From Martinezella multihospitum (GTDB lineage Bacteria; Pseudomonadota; Alphaproteobacteria; Rhizobiales; Rhizobiaceae): a stretch of 64,000 nt of DNA. The translations under genes and the position numbers were made by a program. The DNA lies in contig NZ_FMAG01000007.1 of the NCBI RefSeq assembly GCF_900094585.1, forward strand, positions 62,001 through 126,000. The letters are read 5' to 3'. The notes under the pieces are model-generated. The model ran no database searches. It was not told the DNA's origin and saw nothing but the letters and a program-made list of their open reading frames with translations. Each line of letters begins with the position of its first letter. Position 1 is the first letter of the stretch. This document shows positions 18,225-27,623 of this stretch, piece by piece.

Positions 18225-19640
18225 ATGACGGTTCAGGGATTCTTTTCCGCCAGGACGAACGCGACAGCGCAGCCTTATGCGACGCCCCGCATTGCCGTGA
18301 TCGGGCGCGGTTTTTCCGGCATGATGATGGCGATTGCCCTGATGAAGACGGTTCGCTTTCCCTTCCATCTGCAGCTTTTCGATCCCAATTCCACCGTCAG
18401 CGGCGGACAGGCGCTCGCCTCCGGACATAGCAGCGAAATTCTCAACAGCCGCGTTCGCGATCTTTCCGTTTCCGCTGGGGATCCCGACGATTTCAATCAA
18501 TGGCTCTGCGGCAATGCTCCATTCCGCAGCGCCGTTCCTGCCGCCATACCCGGTTTTTTGCAGATCTTCGTGCCGAAGAGCATTTTCAGCGACTACGTCT
18601 ATCAGCGCTTTTCGGAAGCCTTCTCGTCACGGCGGGATGTGGCGGTGCAGGTCAGCAGCGAGACGGTTTTCGGGCTTCGGCGCGTTCGTGGAGGCCGTTT
18701 CGTCGTGGAAGGCGATGGCGCCGCCAATGCACCTTTCGACATGGTGGTGCTGGCGACAGGCTATGGCATTAGCGATCACGAATTCCAGGCCAGCGATCTC
18801 GTGACCGTGCCGACGACGGTGCGGGCGCGCCGTCTCGTGTCGCGACCGCATACGATCCTGCTCGGAAGCGGCCTGCGCGTCGTCGATCGGCTGCTGCAAA
18901 TGCGTGAGAACGGCTACACGGGGCAGATCACCATCGTTTCGCGGCGAGGCTTTCTGCCGCAGAGCCACACGCGCAACAATGCCGATCCGGTTTTCCCTGC
19001 CGATGAGATGCCCGGCAAGCTCAGCGAGATCGTCCGTTTCGTCCGCAAGGCTTGCGGCGAGGCGGAGGCGAACGGCCAGAGCTGGCAATCCGTCATGAAC
19101 GGCTTGCGCAAGCATGCGCGCTCGCTTTGGCGATCCCTGCCGGCGGGGCAGAAGCAGCAGTTCAATCGCCATTTGCGGGCGCTTTATGACAGCCATCGCA
19201 ATCGGCTGCCCGAGGCGCTGCATGTGCGCCTCAATCAGGAGCTTGCCGAGGGCAACACGCTGCTGCGGCGCGGTCATTTTATCCGCCGCACGCCGACCGG
19301 GCTGGTTTTGAAGCCGGCTGGACGGCAGGAGACCGAGCAGCTCTACGCCGACGATGTAATCGACTGTCGGTGCCAGGCGCCGGATCTGAATGCACCCTTG
19401 CTGCGTAGCCTCATCGATGCCGGCCTTGCGGTGCCGGACGAGCTTGGCCTCGGTCTCGCCGTGGAGGCGACAGGCTCGCTCGAGGTCAACGGGCGCACGA
19501 CAGAGGGGCTTTTTGCAATTGGTCCCTTGGGACTTGGAAGTCTCCCCGACATCGATCTGGTGCCTGAGATCGTGACGCAGGCTTATGCGGCAGCAGAGAG
19601 CGTCGCGGAGCGTTTCCATCCGCAGTGCAAGGCGGTCTGA
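18225..19640 (+). CDS. FAD/NAD(P)-binding protein (NAD_binding_9 type), paralogue 2
   Basis: A 471-residue relative of the protein at 14134. Visible are the dinucleotide site IAVIGRGFSGMMMAIALM, the family block GQALASGHSSEILNSRVRDLS, a second nucleotide site HTILLGSGLRVVDRLL, and the shared ISRRG-like VSRRGFLPQ. The start at 18225 has AGGAG upstream; a longer frame exists but lacks a ribosome site. It diverges from the SfnB-like gene, so both paralogues flank the Rrf2/SfnB pair and probably belong to the same regulon. Chemistry unknown. Confidence 0.8.
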   Translation: MTVQGFFSARTNATAQPYATPRIAVIGRGFSGMMMAIALMKTVRFPFHLQLFDPNSTVSGGQALASGHSSEILNSRVRDLSVSAGDPDDFNQWLCGNAPFRSAVPAAIPGFLQIFVPKSIFSDYVYQRFSEAFSSRRDVAVQVSSETVFGLRRVRGGRFVVEGDGAANAPFDMVVLATGYGISDHEFQASDLVTVPTTVRARRLVSRPHTILLGSGLRVVDRLLQMRENGYTGQITIVSRRGFLPQSHTRNNADPVFPADEMPGKLSEIVRFVRKACGEAEANGQSWQSVMNGLRKHARSLWRSLPAGQKQQFNRHLRALYDSHRNRLPEALHVRLNQELAEGNTLLRRGHFIRRTPTGLVLKPAGRQETEQLYADDVIDCRCQAPDLNAPLLRSLIDAGLAVPDELGLGLAVEATGSLEVNGRTTEGLFAIGPLGLGSLPDIDLVPEIVTQAYAAAESVAERFHPQCKAV

Positions 19641-19849
19641 CAACCCTGCGGTTTCTTTCATTCCGGATCGCGATCGCGGTGCCCCCCGCGTATGCATATT
19701 GCAGTTTCGGCCTCGAACGGAGATAGTGGCTTGTCATTTGTTATGTAATAACATAACTGTTCACTATTGCTTAAGTCGAAGCTCCAGGACAAATGAAAGC
19801 GCATATGACATCGCCGTTGCCCGCATCCGCTTTCTATGACATGAATACC

Positions 19850-20040
19850 GCCGATGGTGCCGCTTTCGGATCGATCCTGATAGCGGCTGAAAAGGGAACA
19901 CGGTGCGGATTACCCATCAGGGGCCAAGACCGTGGCTGCCCCCGCAACTGTAAGCGGAGAGCACGTTCGCAGCATGCCACTGGCTTCAAGCCGGGAAGGC
20001 GCGAACGGGCTGTGACCCGCGAGCCAGGAGACCTGCCATC
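19850..20040 (+). ncRNA. cobalamin riboswitch 1
   Basis: Conserved cobalamin-aptamer elements occur in order: AAAGGGAACACGGTG (about 19891), GCTGCCCCCGCAACTGTAAG (about 19935), CCACTGG (about 19977), GGGAAGGCG (19993) and GAGCCAGGAGACCTGCC (20021-20037). The spacing is that of a compact class. It precedes the DUF1636 and FecCD-type ABC genes, so adenosylcobalamin binding should repress a corrinoid or cobalt uptake operon. Confidence 0.93.
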
Positions 20041-20131
20041 GATGATATCAACCGCAACGGACGGGGTGTTCCGATGGAAAATCAGTGGTTGGGCGAGGGC
20101 GCCGTTGCGTCCGCTGGCCCTATCTTGACTG

Positions 20132-20158
20132 TGCCTCCGGCGAAATCTCCGGGAGGCA
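20132..20158 (+). promoter_or_regulatory. hairpin sequestering the ribosome-binding site of the DUF1636 gene
   Basis: TGCCTCCGG (20132-20140) can pair with CCGGGAGGCA (20149-20158), with one bulged G. The right arm contains GGGAGG, the Shine-Dalgarno sequence four bases before the ATG at 20163. This is a plausible translational expression platform for the upstream cobalamin riboswitch. Confidence 0.6.
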
Positions 20159-20162
20159 TCTC

Positions 20163-20576
20163 ATGGACAATGCAAAAGAGGCGACGCACAGGATCACCGT
20201 GTGCACCAATTGCCGTCATGTCGGCAAACCATGCCGGCCGGGCCTCGAACTCCTGAAACATTTACAGATGGCGATCTCCCAGGTTGGCGCCGCGCTCGCG
20301 GATGATTTCAGCCTCGAAGGCAGCGTCTGTATGGCGGGCTGCGAACGGCCCTGCACGGTCGCCTTTCAGGCAACGGCAAAGGCGACGTACCTCTTCGGTG
20401 ACATCGAGGATGCGAGCGATATCGGTGCGCTCGTTTCCTTCGCGAGGCTCTATCGGGATCGCCCCGATGGGCTGACACGCGAGAGCGAACGCCCGACTGC
20501 GCTTGGAGGCAAGACGCTCGCGCGCATTCCCGCTGCCGTCGTGTCAGCCGAACGCCAGCTGGTCGTATTGCAATAG
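20163..20576 (+). CDS. DUF1636 metal-binding protein
   Basis: A 137-residue protein with an N-terminal C-T-N-C pair (ITVCTNCRHVGKPCRPG) and a second set, GSVCMAGCERPCTVAFQ, giving about six cysteines. It resembles thioredoxin-like ferredoxins of the DUF1636/COG5469 group. Members commonly lie behind cobalamin riboswitches with transport genes, as here. It may carry metal or electrons for corrinoid handling; no function is demonstrated in this sequence. The ABC ATPase gene follows after nine bases. Confidence 0.85.
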   Translation: MDNAKEATHRITVCTNCRHVGKPCRPGLELLKHLQMAISQVGAALADDFSLEGSVCMAGCERPCTVAFQATAKATYLFGDIEDASDIGALVSFARLYRDRPDGLTRESERPTALGGKTLARIPAAVVSAERQLVVLQ

Positions 20577-20585
20577 GAGGCGACG

Positions 20586-21365
20586 ATGCCCAAACTAAGC
20601 GCGCGACTGGAAGCAGAGAGCATTACATGGGGTCCTCAGAAGGGAATGCCGATCATCAGCGGTATCACGCTATCAGTCGAGGCCGGCGCCCGACTGGCTA
20701 TCATCGGCCCGAACGGGGCTGGCAAGTCGACCTTGCTGCGCTGCCTCTATCGCGGTCTGAAGCCGCAACGAGGTTTGGTGCGTCTCGACGGCACCGATCT
20801 TTGGTCCATCGGTCCGCGGGAGGCGGCGCTGCGCATCGCTGTCGTGCCGCAGGAGACGCCGGGCGATTTTCCTTTCAGCGTGCGGGATGTGGTGTTGATG
20901 GGGCGTATTCCGCACCGCAAGGGCATGGCGCGCTGGAGCGATCGCGACCATGACGTCACGACCAAGGCGCTTGCGCGGCTGGAGCTGGAGCCTTTGGCGC
21001 TGCGGCAGTTCGCGTCGCTCTCAGGCGGCGAAAAACAACGAGCGCTGATTGCCCGCGCCTTGGCGCAGGAGCCGGAGCTCATCATCCTCGACGAACCCAC
21101 AAATCATCTCGATATCCGCCATCAGCTCGAGATTCTCGAGCTACTCAAGGGACTCGGCCCGACGATCATCACGACGCTGCACGATATCAATCTTGCCGCT
21201 GATTTTGCGACGCAGATCGCCGTCATGGATTGCGGGCGGCTCACGGGTCACGGCGAACCTGCCGAAGTCCTGACCGCGGAGCATGTCTCTAGCGCTTTCA
21301 GGGTTGGCGCGCGGCTGCATCGCACCGACGGCGGCCCGCAACGATTTTCATTCTCTCTTCGCTAA
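20586..21365 (+). CDS. ABC transporter ATP-binding protein (BtuD/FecE type), predicted corrinoid uptake
   Basis: A 259-residue ATPase with Walker A IIGPNGAGKSTLLRC, signature LSGGEKQRALIARAL, Walker B LIILDEPTNHLDI and H-loop TLHDINLAADF. The LDEPTNHLD form and the length are typical of FecE, BtuD and HmuV proteins, which pair with FecCD permeases. AGGAGG precedes the ATG. The operon sits behind a cobalamin riboswitch, so the cargo is most likely cobalamin, cobinamide or a cobalt chelate. Confidence 0.88.
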   Translation: MPKLSARLEAESITWGPQKGMPIISGITLSVEAGARLAIIGPNGAGKSTLLRCLYRGLKPQRGLVRLDGTDLWSIGPREAALRIAVVPQETPGDFPFSVRDVVLMGRIPHRKGMARWSDRDHDVTTKALARLELEPLALRQFASLSGGEKQRALIARALAQEPELIILDEPTNHLDIRHQLEILELLKGLGPTIITTLHDINLAADFATQIAVMDCGRLTGHGEPAEVLTAEHVSSAFRVGARLHRTDGGPQRFSFSLR

Positions 21366-21385
21366 TTCGACCATTGGAGCCGTTC

Positions 21386-22345
21386 ATGTTTTCTCGCATA
21401 TCTTCATCTGCCGTCGCGTTCCTCGCTGGAAGCTTGTTTGCAGACACCGTACTGGCCGAGCCTGTTACCGTGCGCAGCTGCAATCGCGATGTGACCTTCG
21501 ACAAAGCGCCGGAGCGGGCCGTTTCCAACGATGTCAACCTGACCGAGATGATGCTGGCACTGAAGCTGCAGGACCGCATGGTCGGCTATACCGGCATTTC
21601 CGGCTGGAAGACGCTGGATGAGAAGCTGCGTGACGGCGTCAAGGAGCTGCCGGAGCTGTCGCCGAAATATCCGAGCAAGGAGGTGCTGCTCGGTGCCAAT
21701 GCGGACTTCTTTTTTGCCGGCTGGAACTACGGCATGAAGGTGGGCGGCGAGGTAACTCCGGAAACGCTCGCGCCCTTCGGCATCAAAGTCTATGAGCTGA
21801 CCGAATCCTGCGCCTTCGTCATGCAGAAGAACAAGCCGACCATGGACGACATGTTCGTGGATCTCCTCAATCTCGGCAGGATCTTCCGTGTCGAGGACAG
21901 GGCGGAAGCGCTAGTTGCCGGCTATCGCAAGCGGCTTGCCGAGATCCAGGCTAGGATCGGTCATGTCGACAAGCCGACCAGCGTCTTCGTCTATGATTCC
22001 GGTGAGGAGAAGCCGTTCACATCGGGGCGTTACGGCATTCCGACTGCCTTGATCGAGGCTGCCGGCGGCGTCAACGTGATGGACGACGTCGAGAAGAGCT
22101 GGACGGAAGTGTCCTGGGAGCCGGTCATCGAGAAGAATCCGGAAGTGATCGTCATCGTCGATTACGGCCAGGTGACCGCTGCCCAGAAGATCGCCTTCCT
22201 CAAGGGCAATCCGGCCTTCAGGAATATCGATGCCGTGAAGAATGATCGTTTCGTCGTGCTGCCCTATGTGGAGGCAACGCCGGGGCCGCGTAACGTCGAG
22301 GCCATTGCCACCCTGGCAAAGGCCTTTCACCCGAGCGCCATGTAA
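21386..22345 (+). CDS. ABC transporter substrate-binding protein (BtuF/FepB type), predicted corrinoid uptake
   Basis: A 319-residue periplasmic binding protein with a signal peptide ending near LAEP, then a two-lobed type 3 binding fold: PERAVSNDVNLTEMMLALKL, the central helix region, and VIVIVDYGQ near the end of the C-terminal lobe. GGAG lies upstream of the ATG at 21386. It stands between the ATPase and permease genes of the riboswitch-controlled operon. Pocket tryptophans known for BtuF cannot be assigned with confidence, so the ligand is inferred from regulation. Confidence 0.85.
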   Translation: MFSRISSSAVAFLAGSLFADTVLAEPVTVRSCNRDVTFDKAPERAVSNDVNLTEMMLALKLQDRMVGYTGISGWKTLDEKLRDGVKELPELSPKYPSKEVLLGANADFFFAGWNYGMKVGGEVTPETLAPFGIKVYELTESCAFVMQKNKPTMDDMFVDLLNLGRIFRVEDRAEALVAGYRKRLAEIQARIGHVDKPTSVFVYDSGEEKPFTSGRYGIPTALIEAAGGVNVMDDVEKSWTEVSWEPVIEKNPEVIVIVDYGQVTAAQKIAFLKGNPAFRNIDAVKNDRFVVLPYVEATPGPRNVEAIATLAKAFHPSAM

Positions 22346-22407
22346 TCATCTGCAATGCCGATCCGTCCAGTCAATCATGGGGCGGATCTCTTTCTCAAGA
22401 TTCAAGC

Positions 22408-23424
22408 ATGCGCCTCAATCTCTCCATTCTCATCCCCTTGCTCGCCATAGGCTTCGTTCTGTCGATCACCGTGGGTGTGTCGCTCGGCTCGGCATCCATT
22501 CCGTTTACGACCGTCTGGTCGATCGTCGGAAACAAGCTGCATGGGGGCATCTTTCCCGTCACCTGGTCCGGCGGGCAGGAAAGCATTGTCTGGGACGTCC
22601 GTTTCCCGCGCGTCGTTCTGGCGGCGCTTGTCGGGGCAGGGCTTGCCATCACCGGCGCCGTCCTGCAGGCGCTGACGCGAAATCCATTGGCGGACCCGCA
22701 TCTCCTCGGCGTCTCCTCCGGGGCGGCATTCGGCGCCATCCTGGCACTGTTGCATACCGGGCTGATCCTCGGCCTGTTGACGGTGCCTTTATTCGCCTTT
22801 GCCGGTGCCTTGCTCGCAACCGCGGCCGTCGGGCTGACGACGCGGTTGACGCGCTCGCATTCTGCCGATCGGCTCGTCCTGTCGGGCGTGGCAGTGGCCT
22901 TCGTGTTTACGGCGCTTGGCAACCTGCTGATCTTTCTGGGCGATCCGAGAGCCGCCAACACCGTTGTCTTCTGGATGCTGGGCGGGCTCGGGCTGGCGCA
23001 ATGGCAGCACCTCATCTATCCCGCCGGCGTTCTGCTGTTCTGTCTTGTCTTGCTCCTCCCGAAGACGAGGGAGCTCAATGCGCTTGCAATGGGCGATGAG
23101 ACGGCCGTCACGCTTGGCATTGCCGTCGCGCAGTTTCGCCTGCTGCTCTTCGTCATCACGGCGCTGCTGACCGGCGTGATGGTGGCATTTTCCGGAGCCA
23201 TCGGCTTCGTCGGTTTGATGGTGCCGCATTTCGTGCGGCTGATCGTGGGCGGCGACAATGTGCGTGTGGTGCCGCTGAGCGCCGCTTTCGGCGCATTGAC
23301 CTTGATCTGGGCGGATATCGTTGCGCGCCTGGTCATGGCTCCTGAGGACATGCCGATCGGCGTGGTCACCGGGCTTGCCGGAGGCGTCGCCTTCATCCTG
23401 ATCCTGCGGAGCGGACGGGCATAG
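22408..23424 (+). CDS. FecCD-family ABC permease, predicted corrinoid uptake
   Basis: A 338-residue membrane protein with about ten transmembrane helices. It carries the FecCD hallmarks RFPRVVLAALVGAGLAITGA, LTRNPLADPHLLGVSSGAAF, and the C-terminal ATPase-contact block GFVGLMVPHFVRLIVG. It completes the importer begun at 20586 and ends the operon. The strongest evidence for corrinoid cargo is the cobalamin riboswitch; siderophore permeases look alike. Confidence 0.9.
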   Translation: MRLNLSILIPLLAIGFVLSITVGVSLGSASIPFTTVWSIVGNKLHGGIFPVTWSGGQESIVWDVRFPRVVLAALVGAGLAITGAVLQALTRNPLADPHLLGVSSGAAFGAILALLHTGLILGLLTVPLFAFAGALLATAAVGLTTRLTRSHSADRLVLSGVAVAFVFTALGNLLIFLGDPRAANTVVFWMLGGLGLAQWQHLIYPAGVLLFCLVLLLPKTRELNALAMGDETAVTLGIAVAQFRLLLFVITALLTGVMVAFSGAIGFVGLMVPHFVRLIVGGDNVRVVPLSAAFGALTLIWADIVARLVMAPEDMPIGVVTGLAGGVAFILILRSGRA

Positions 23425-23705
23425 ATCGACCCATTGCCAAGGTATTTTCCTGGCCTATTTCCGGGCGGGCGATGGTCGGTGCGGCAGGTCGCCGTTAGGA
23501 TAGACGCGGGCGATATCCGGCTTTGAGCGCGGTTCAGGATCGGATAGGGGCTAGAATGCCTTTGTGTCGCCTTTCTTTGTCTTACAAGGCGTACGCGTAA
23601 AGACTATGGAATTCGCAATCATACTATAGGACGACTCGGGTCTCCATTTTGCGGCGATTTCGATCATCCATTGCCTGCGACTTCATGTGCAACGAGGAGC
23701 TCTGC

Positions 23706-26291
23706 TTGCGCCCGCTGAAATCTCGTCTTTTGCTGCTGCCTCTTTTGCTGCTGGGATTGGCTGTTTTTACCGCCGCCATTCCGCTGGCGGGCGGGCATGC
23801 CTTTGCGCAGGATCAACAGCCGGCCCAGGCGTCGCAGCCAACCGAGCAGCAGCCCGCCAACGGGCTGATGGATGCCGCAGTTGCCGATCTCAACAAAGCG
23901 AAAAAGACCTACGCCTCTCTACAGGAGGCGGCCAAACAGGCGACATTGGACGACGAGACGCTCGTCGCGCTATCCGGTCAGGTCGACGAACTCAATCGCA
24001 CGGTCACGGCAATTTCCACACGTCTGAAGCCCCGTACGGCCGAGATCGACGCGCGCCTGACCCAGCTCGGCGCGGCCCCCAAGGAGGGCCAGCCGCCTGA
24101 AGCTCCGATCGTCACGCAGGAGCGCGAGAGGCTCAATGCCGAGCGCTCGCAGATCAGTGCCGTGATCCTCGATGCCGACAATCTGACTGCGGAGACCAAT
24201 CGGCTTTCGATGCAGTTCATGGAGATGCGCCGAAAGCTATTTGCCGAAACGTTATTCAAGCGGACGGAGATTTCCACCGCGACATTCGACGATGCAGGAG
24301 CGGCTCTGGTCGACGAGGGCGTCAAGTTCAGTACCGCCGTGACGAGCTGGATCGGCTTCGTGTTCAAGGCCAAGCTCGCGTCCCTCCTTGCCGCTGTCTG
24401 CCTGTCGATCGGCGCGGCGCTGCTATTTCTCTCCGGCGGGTATCGATTGTTCCGCCGCTACTACGTGCAGGACGAGACTATTGAGAATCCGCCCTATATC
24501 AGCCGGCTCTCCGTCGCCTTCTGGTCCACCTTGATCCGCACGCTGTCGCTGGCGGCCTTCCTCGTCACGTCCTTCTTCTTTCTCTCGAATTTCAATGTGC
24601 TGCGGCCTGATATCGCACCGATATTGGCGGCGGTCTTCGGTTTTATCGGCCTAGTCTACTTCGTCGGTCGCCTGAGCAATGCCGTTTTTGCGCCGTTCCG
24701 GCCGCATTGGCGCCTGGTAAAGCTGTCGAACAAGGGGGCGCATTCGCTGACTTGGTGCCTGCAGGCCATGGCTGTGGTCAACGGGTTGGATTACGTCTTC
24801 GACCGTATCAGCGAGTCCATGGGATCGCCGGTCGTCGTGACCGTGGCGAAGAGCTTCCTGGCGGCACTGCTGATTGGCCTCATTCTGATTGCGGCCTCCT
24901 TCGGCTCACCGATGCTTGCCAAGAACGGCGATCCGGACGCGCCCGGCCGCCATTGGCCGCATGGCATGGCCATCATTCTTCGCGTTCTCGGCATATTGGT
25001 GATCTTCACTTCGTTCATCGGCTATGTCGGGCTGGCCCGCTTCATGGCAACGCAGATGATCGTGACGAGCGCCGTCATCGCGACCATGTATCTCGGCTTC
25101 CAGCTCGGCAAGGCCGTATCCAAGCAGGGCGTCTTTGCCGAAACGATCATCGGCCGCTTTCTGGAAAATCGCCTGAAGCTGCGTGAAGTGGCGCTCGATC
25201 AGGCCGGTCTCGCAGCCGGTCTCGCGACCTACGCCGTCGCCCTACTGACGGGCATTCCGCTGATCCTGCTTTCCTGGGGCTTCCACATTCAGGATCTCGA
25301 AGTCTTCGCCTACAGGCTATTTACCGAGATCAAGATCGGCAACATGTCGATCTCGCTGCTCGGCATCTTCGTCGGCATCCTGCTGTTTGCGGGCGGCTAT
25401 CTGGTCACGCGCTGGTTCCAGCGCTGGCTCGACAGCAATGTCATGGCGCGTGGGCAAGTGGATCTGGGTGTCCGCAACTCGGTGAGGACCGGCATAGGCT
25501 ATCTGGGCATAGCATTGGCGGCGATCTTTGCCATTTCCGCTGCCGGCATCGATTTGTCCAGTCTGGCACTTGTCGCCAGCGCCCTCTCGGTCGGTATCGG
25601 TTTCGGCCTGCAGAATATCGTGTCGAACTTCGTGTCCGGCCTGATCCTGCTGGTCGAGCGGCCGTTCAAGGTCGGCGACTGGATCGTCTCGGGAACATCG
25701 GAAGGTATCGTAAAGCGCATCTCGGTGCGCGCGACGGAGATCGAGACCTTCCGCAAGCAGTCGATCATCGTGCCGAATTCCGAGCTTATCAATGCGTCCG
25801 TCGGCAACTGGACGCATCGCAACAGGCTCGCCCGCTCCGAAATCCCCGTATCCGTCAGCTACGATGCCGATCCGCGCAAGGTGATGGATATCCTGCTGGA
25901 GCTGGTGCGCTCGATTCCGAAGGTTCTCAGGAATCCGGAGCCGCATGTAGAGTTCCTGCGTTTCGGTCCATCGTCGCTCGATTTCGAGATGCGCTTCTAT
26001 CTGTCCGATCTTTCCGATGGCATGGAGATCCGCAACAATCTGCGCATCGAAATCCTGAAGCGCTTCAACGAGGAGGGGATTTCCATTCCCTATCCGCATC
26101 AGGAACTGCATATCGTTCGCGATGGCAGACGAGGCAGGCGGTCGGATATCGCAGCCGATGCCTTGACGGATTTTGCAGACGGGCCTGAGGCTGAGGATGA
26201 CGTGAAAGAAGATTCCGCTTTGTCGGCCGAAGGCAAGGTATCGGAAGCAAAGAGCACAGGCCGGCGCCGGGGCAGGACCGCGGCGGAGTGA
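23706..26291 (+). CDS. large MscS-family mechanosensitive channel with DUF3772-type periplasmic domain
   Basis: About 861 residues. A signal sequence is followed by a periplasmic coiled-coil domain (residues 60-190, DUF3772-like), then about ten membrane helices and the MscS core. The pore helix region SALSVGIGFGLQNIVSNFVSG and the beta domain VERPFKVGDWIVSGTSEG are clear, and the C-terminal alpha/beta domain ends near HIVRDGRRG. The tail is acidic and then basic. It should release solutes during hypo-osmotic shock. The TTG start at 23706 is supported by GAGGAG; ATG 23685 is an alternative. Confidence 0.85.
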   Translation: MRPLKSRLLLLPLLLLGLAVFTAAIPLAGGHAFAQDQQPAQASQPTEQQPANGLMDAAVADLNKAKKTYASLQEAAKQATLDDETLVALSGQVDELNRTVTAISTRLKPRTAEIDARLTQLGAAPKEGQPPEAPIVTQERERLNAERSQISAVILDADNLTAETNRLSMQFMEMRRKLFAETLFKRTEISTATFDDAGAALVDEGVKFSTAVTSWIGFVFKAKLASLLAAVCLSIGAALLFLSGGYRLFRRYYVQDETIENPPYISRLSVAFWSTLIRTLSLAAFLVTSFFFLSNFNVLRPDIAPILAAVFGFIGLVYFVGRLSNAVFAPFRPHWRLVKLSNKGAHSLTWCLQAMAVVNGLDYVFDRISESMGSPVVVTVAKSFLAALLIGLILIAASFGSPMLAKNGDPDAPGRHWPHGMAIILRVLGILVIFTSFIGYVGLARFMATQMIVTSAVIATMYLGFQLGKAVSKQGVFAETIIGRFLENRLKLREVALDQAGLAAGLATYAVALLTGIPLILLSWGFHIQDLEVFAYRLFTEIKIGNMSISLLGIFVGILLFAGGYLVTRWFQRWLDSNVMARGQVDLGVRNSVRTGIGYLGIALAAIFAISAAGIDLSSLALVASALSVGIGFGLQNIVSNFVSGLILLVERPFKVGDWIVSGTSEGIVKRISVRATEIETFRKQSIIVPNSELINASVGNWTHRNRLARSEIPVSVSYDADPRKVMDILLELVRSIPKVLRNPEPHVEFLRFGPSSLDFEMRFYLSDLSDGMEIRNNLRIEILKRFNEEGISIPYPHQELHIVRDGRRGRRSDIAADALTDFADGPEAEDDVKEDSALSAEGKVSEAKSTGRRRGRTAAE

Positions 26292-26608
26292 TCCGATTAA
26301 AGGCAGAGTTCGGTGAAACAGAGCCTTGTTATCGCGGGCGGGAATAATGTCGGCCATCGCTTCCGATAGGTTCCGTTCGGAAGTTCCCAGTTTGCGTTTC
26401 GCGACGGGAGCGTGTCGCCCATTTCTCACAGGTCAGATCTAGGTTCTCGCGTATGTCGTTGCCGCGAGAACCCTGGCAATAGCGCCCGGAAAGCCGCGAA
26501 TGAGGACCGTTTTCTTCATCTCCGGGAAACCAGTCAGCTTAACAAATCCGCAAAGGCTTTGTTCTAAAACAATACAGAGGGGATCATTTAAAAAAACAGG
26601 TTTTCATT
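26292..26608. other. intergenic region with no gene seen
   Basis: 317 bases between the channel and receiver-protein genes. It has no reading frame with a ribosome site. An A-rich stretch at 26565-26600 directly precedes the receiver gene, with GAGGGG at about 26577. Confidence 0.3.
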
Positions 26609-27439
26609 ATGCCATTTCTGGGTGTTTCGGGGATGCAATACTCCGGCGCGTCTCTTGCCGGCTCGCGCATTCTTCTCGTCGAGGATTCCAATCTCTTTAC
26701 ATCGATGGTCACGGCCAAGCTGAAGGAGCTTCTGGACATCGACGTCGAGATTTGCCGCAACTTCGAAGAATTGCAGCTCGCCTACGACAAGTCGTCGGAG
26801 CCGATCAAGCTGGCGATCTCGAACATGAACCTTCCGGGAGCCGAGAAGGGAGAGGCCCTGGCCTATCTTCTCGATCTCAGCATTCCCACGATCGCCTTCA
26901 CAGGTACTTTTCTCGAAGGCACGCGCGATGAGCTGATCGCCAAGGATGTGGTGGATTACATTCTCAAGGACAATGTCTTCGCGGTGGATATGCTGGCGGA
27001 ATCGATCTGCCGTTTTTTGACGAACCATCGTCACCATGTCCTCATCGTCGATGACAGCGCGACGGCGCGCGCTTTGCTGTCCAGCCGGCTAAAGCGCTAC
27101 AATTTCCGCGTCAGCATTGCGGAGAATGGTGCAAAAGCGCTCGAAATCTTGAAGGCCAGTCCGGATATCGGCCTTATGGTCACGGACTACAATATGCCCG
27201 ACATGGACGGCTTCGAGCTGACGCGCCGTATTCGCGCGACCACCGGCTCCCATGAGTTGCGCATTATCGGCGTCTCATCATCCACCAACCGGCTGCTTTC
27301 TGCCCGTTTCCTCAAGGCGGGTGGCAATGATTTCATTCTGCGGCCATTCATCGATGAGGAGTTCTACTGCCGCGTGAATCAAAATCTCGACACTCTGTTG
27401 CAGATTAAGTCAGCTCAACCGGCCGGAAAGAGCGCATAG
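26609..27439 (+). CDS. stand-alone double-receiver (REC-REC) protein with degenerate first receiver
   Basis: A 276-residue protein made of two CheY-like domains. REC1 (residues 20-138) has the acidic pair in LLVEDS, but its phospho-acceptor position reads SNMNLP, giving N72 where the neighbour at 27624 has D72. REC2 (143-262) is canonical, with LIVDDS and D193 in VTDYNMPDMDGFEL. There is no output domain. It is highly similar to the first 265 residues of the adjacent GGDEF protein, implying tandem duplication. It may compete for a shared kinase or dimerise with its neighbour. Confidence 0.88.
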   Translation: MPFLGVSGMQYSGASLAGSRILLVEDSNLFTSMVTAKLKELLDIDVEICRNFEELQLAYDKSSEPIKLAISNMNLPGAEKGEALAYLLDLSIPTIAFTGTFLEGTRDELIAKDVVDYILKDNVFAVDMLAESICRFLTNHRHHVLIVDDSATARALLSSRLKRYNFRVSIAENGAKALEILKASPDIGLMVTDYNMPDMDGFELTRRIRATTGSHELRIIGVSSSTNRLLSARFLKAGGNDFILRPFIDEEFYCRVNQNLDTLLQIKSAQPAGKSA

Positions 27440-27469
27440 GCGCGGCAAGTCAGGCAAAATAACCTCGAG

Positions 27470-27492
27470 AAAAGTGAGGGAAAATCACTTTT
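27470..27492 (+). terminator. weak hairpin between the two receiver genes
   Basis: AAAAGTGA (27470-27477) and TCACTTTT (27485-27492) form an 8-bp stem with a 7-base loop, whose T-rich right arm runs into an AT-rich stretch. The stem is AT-rich, so termination would be partial at best. Confidence 0.4.
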
Positions 27493-27623
27493 ATGTAAAT
27501 CTCCGCAATCAGCGGTTCCAATTTTTTCACGAATCCTGTTCAGGATACGGAGGAGACGGTTTGGCAGACCTGCGATTGACTGAATATTCATGCACCTGAT
27601 GGTGTGGGAGGAATTGACGGGAA

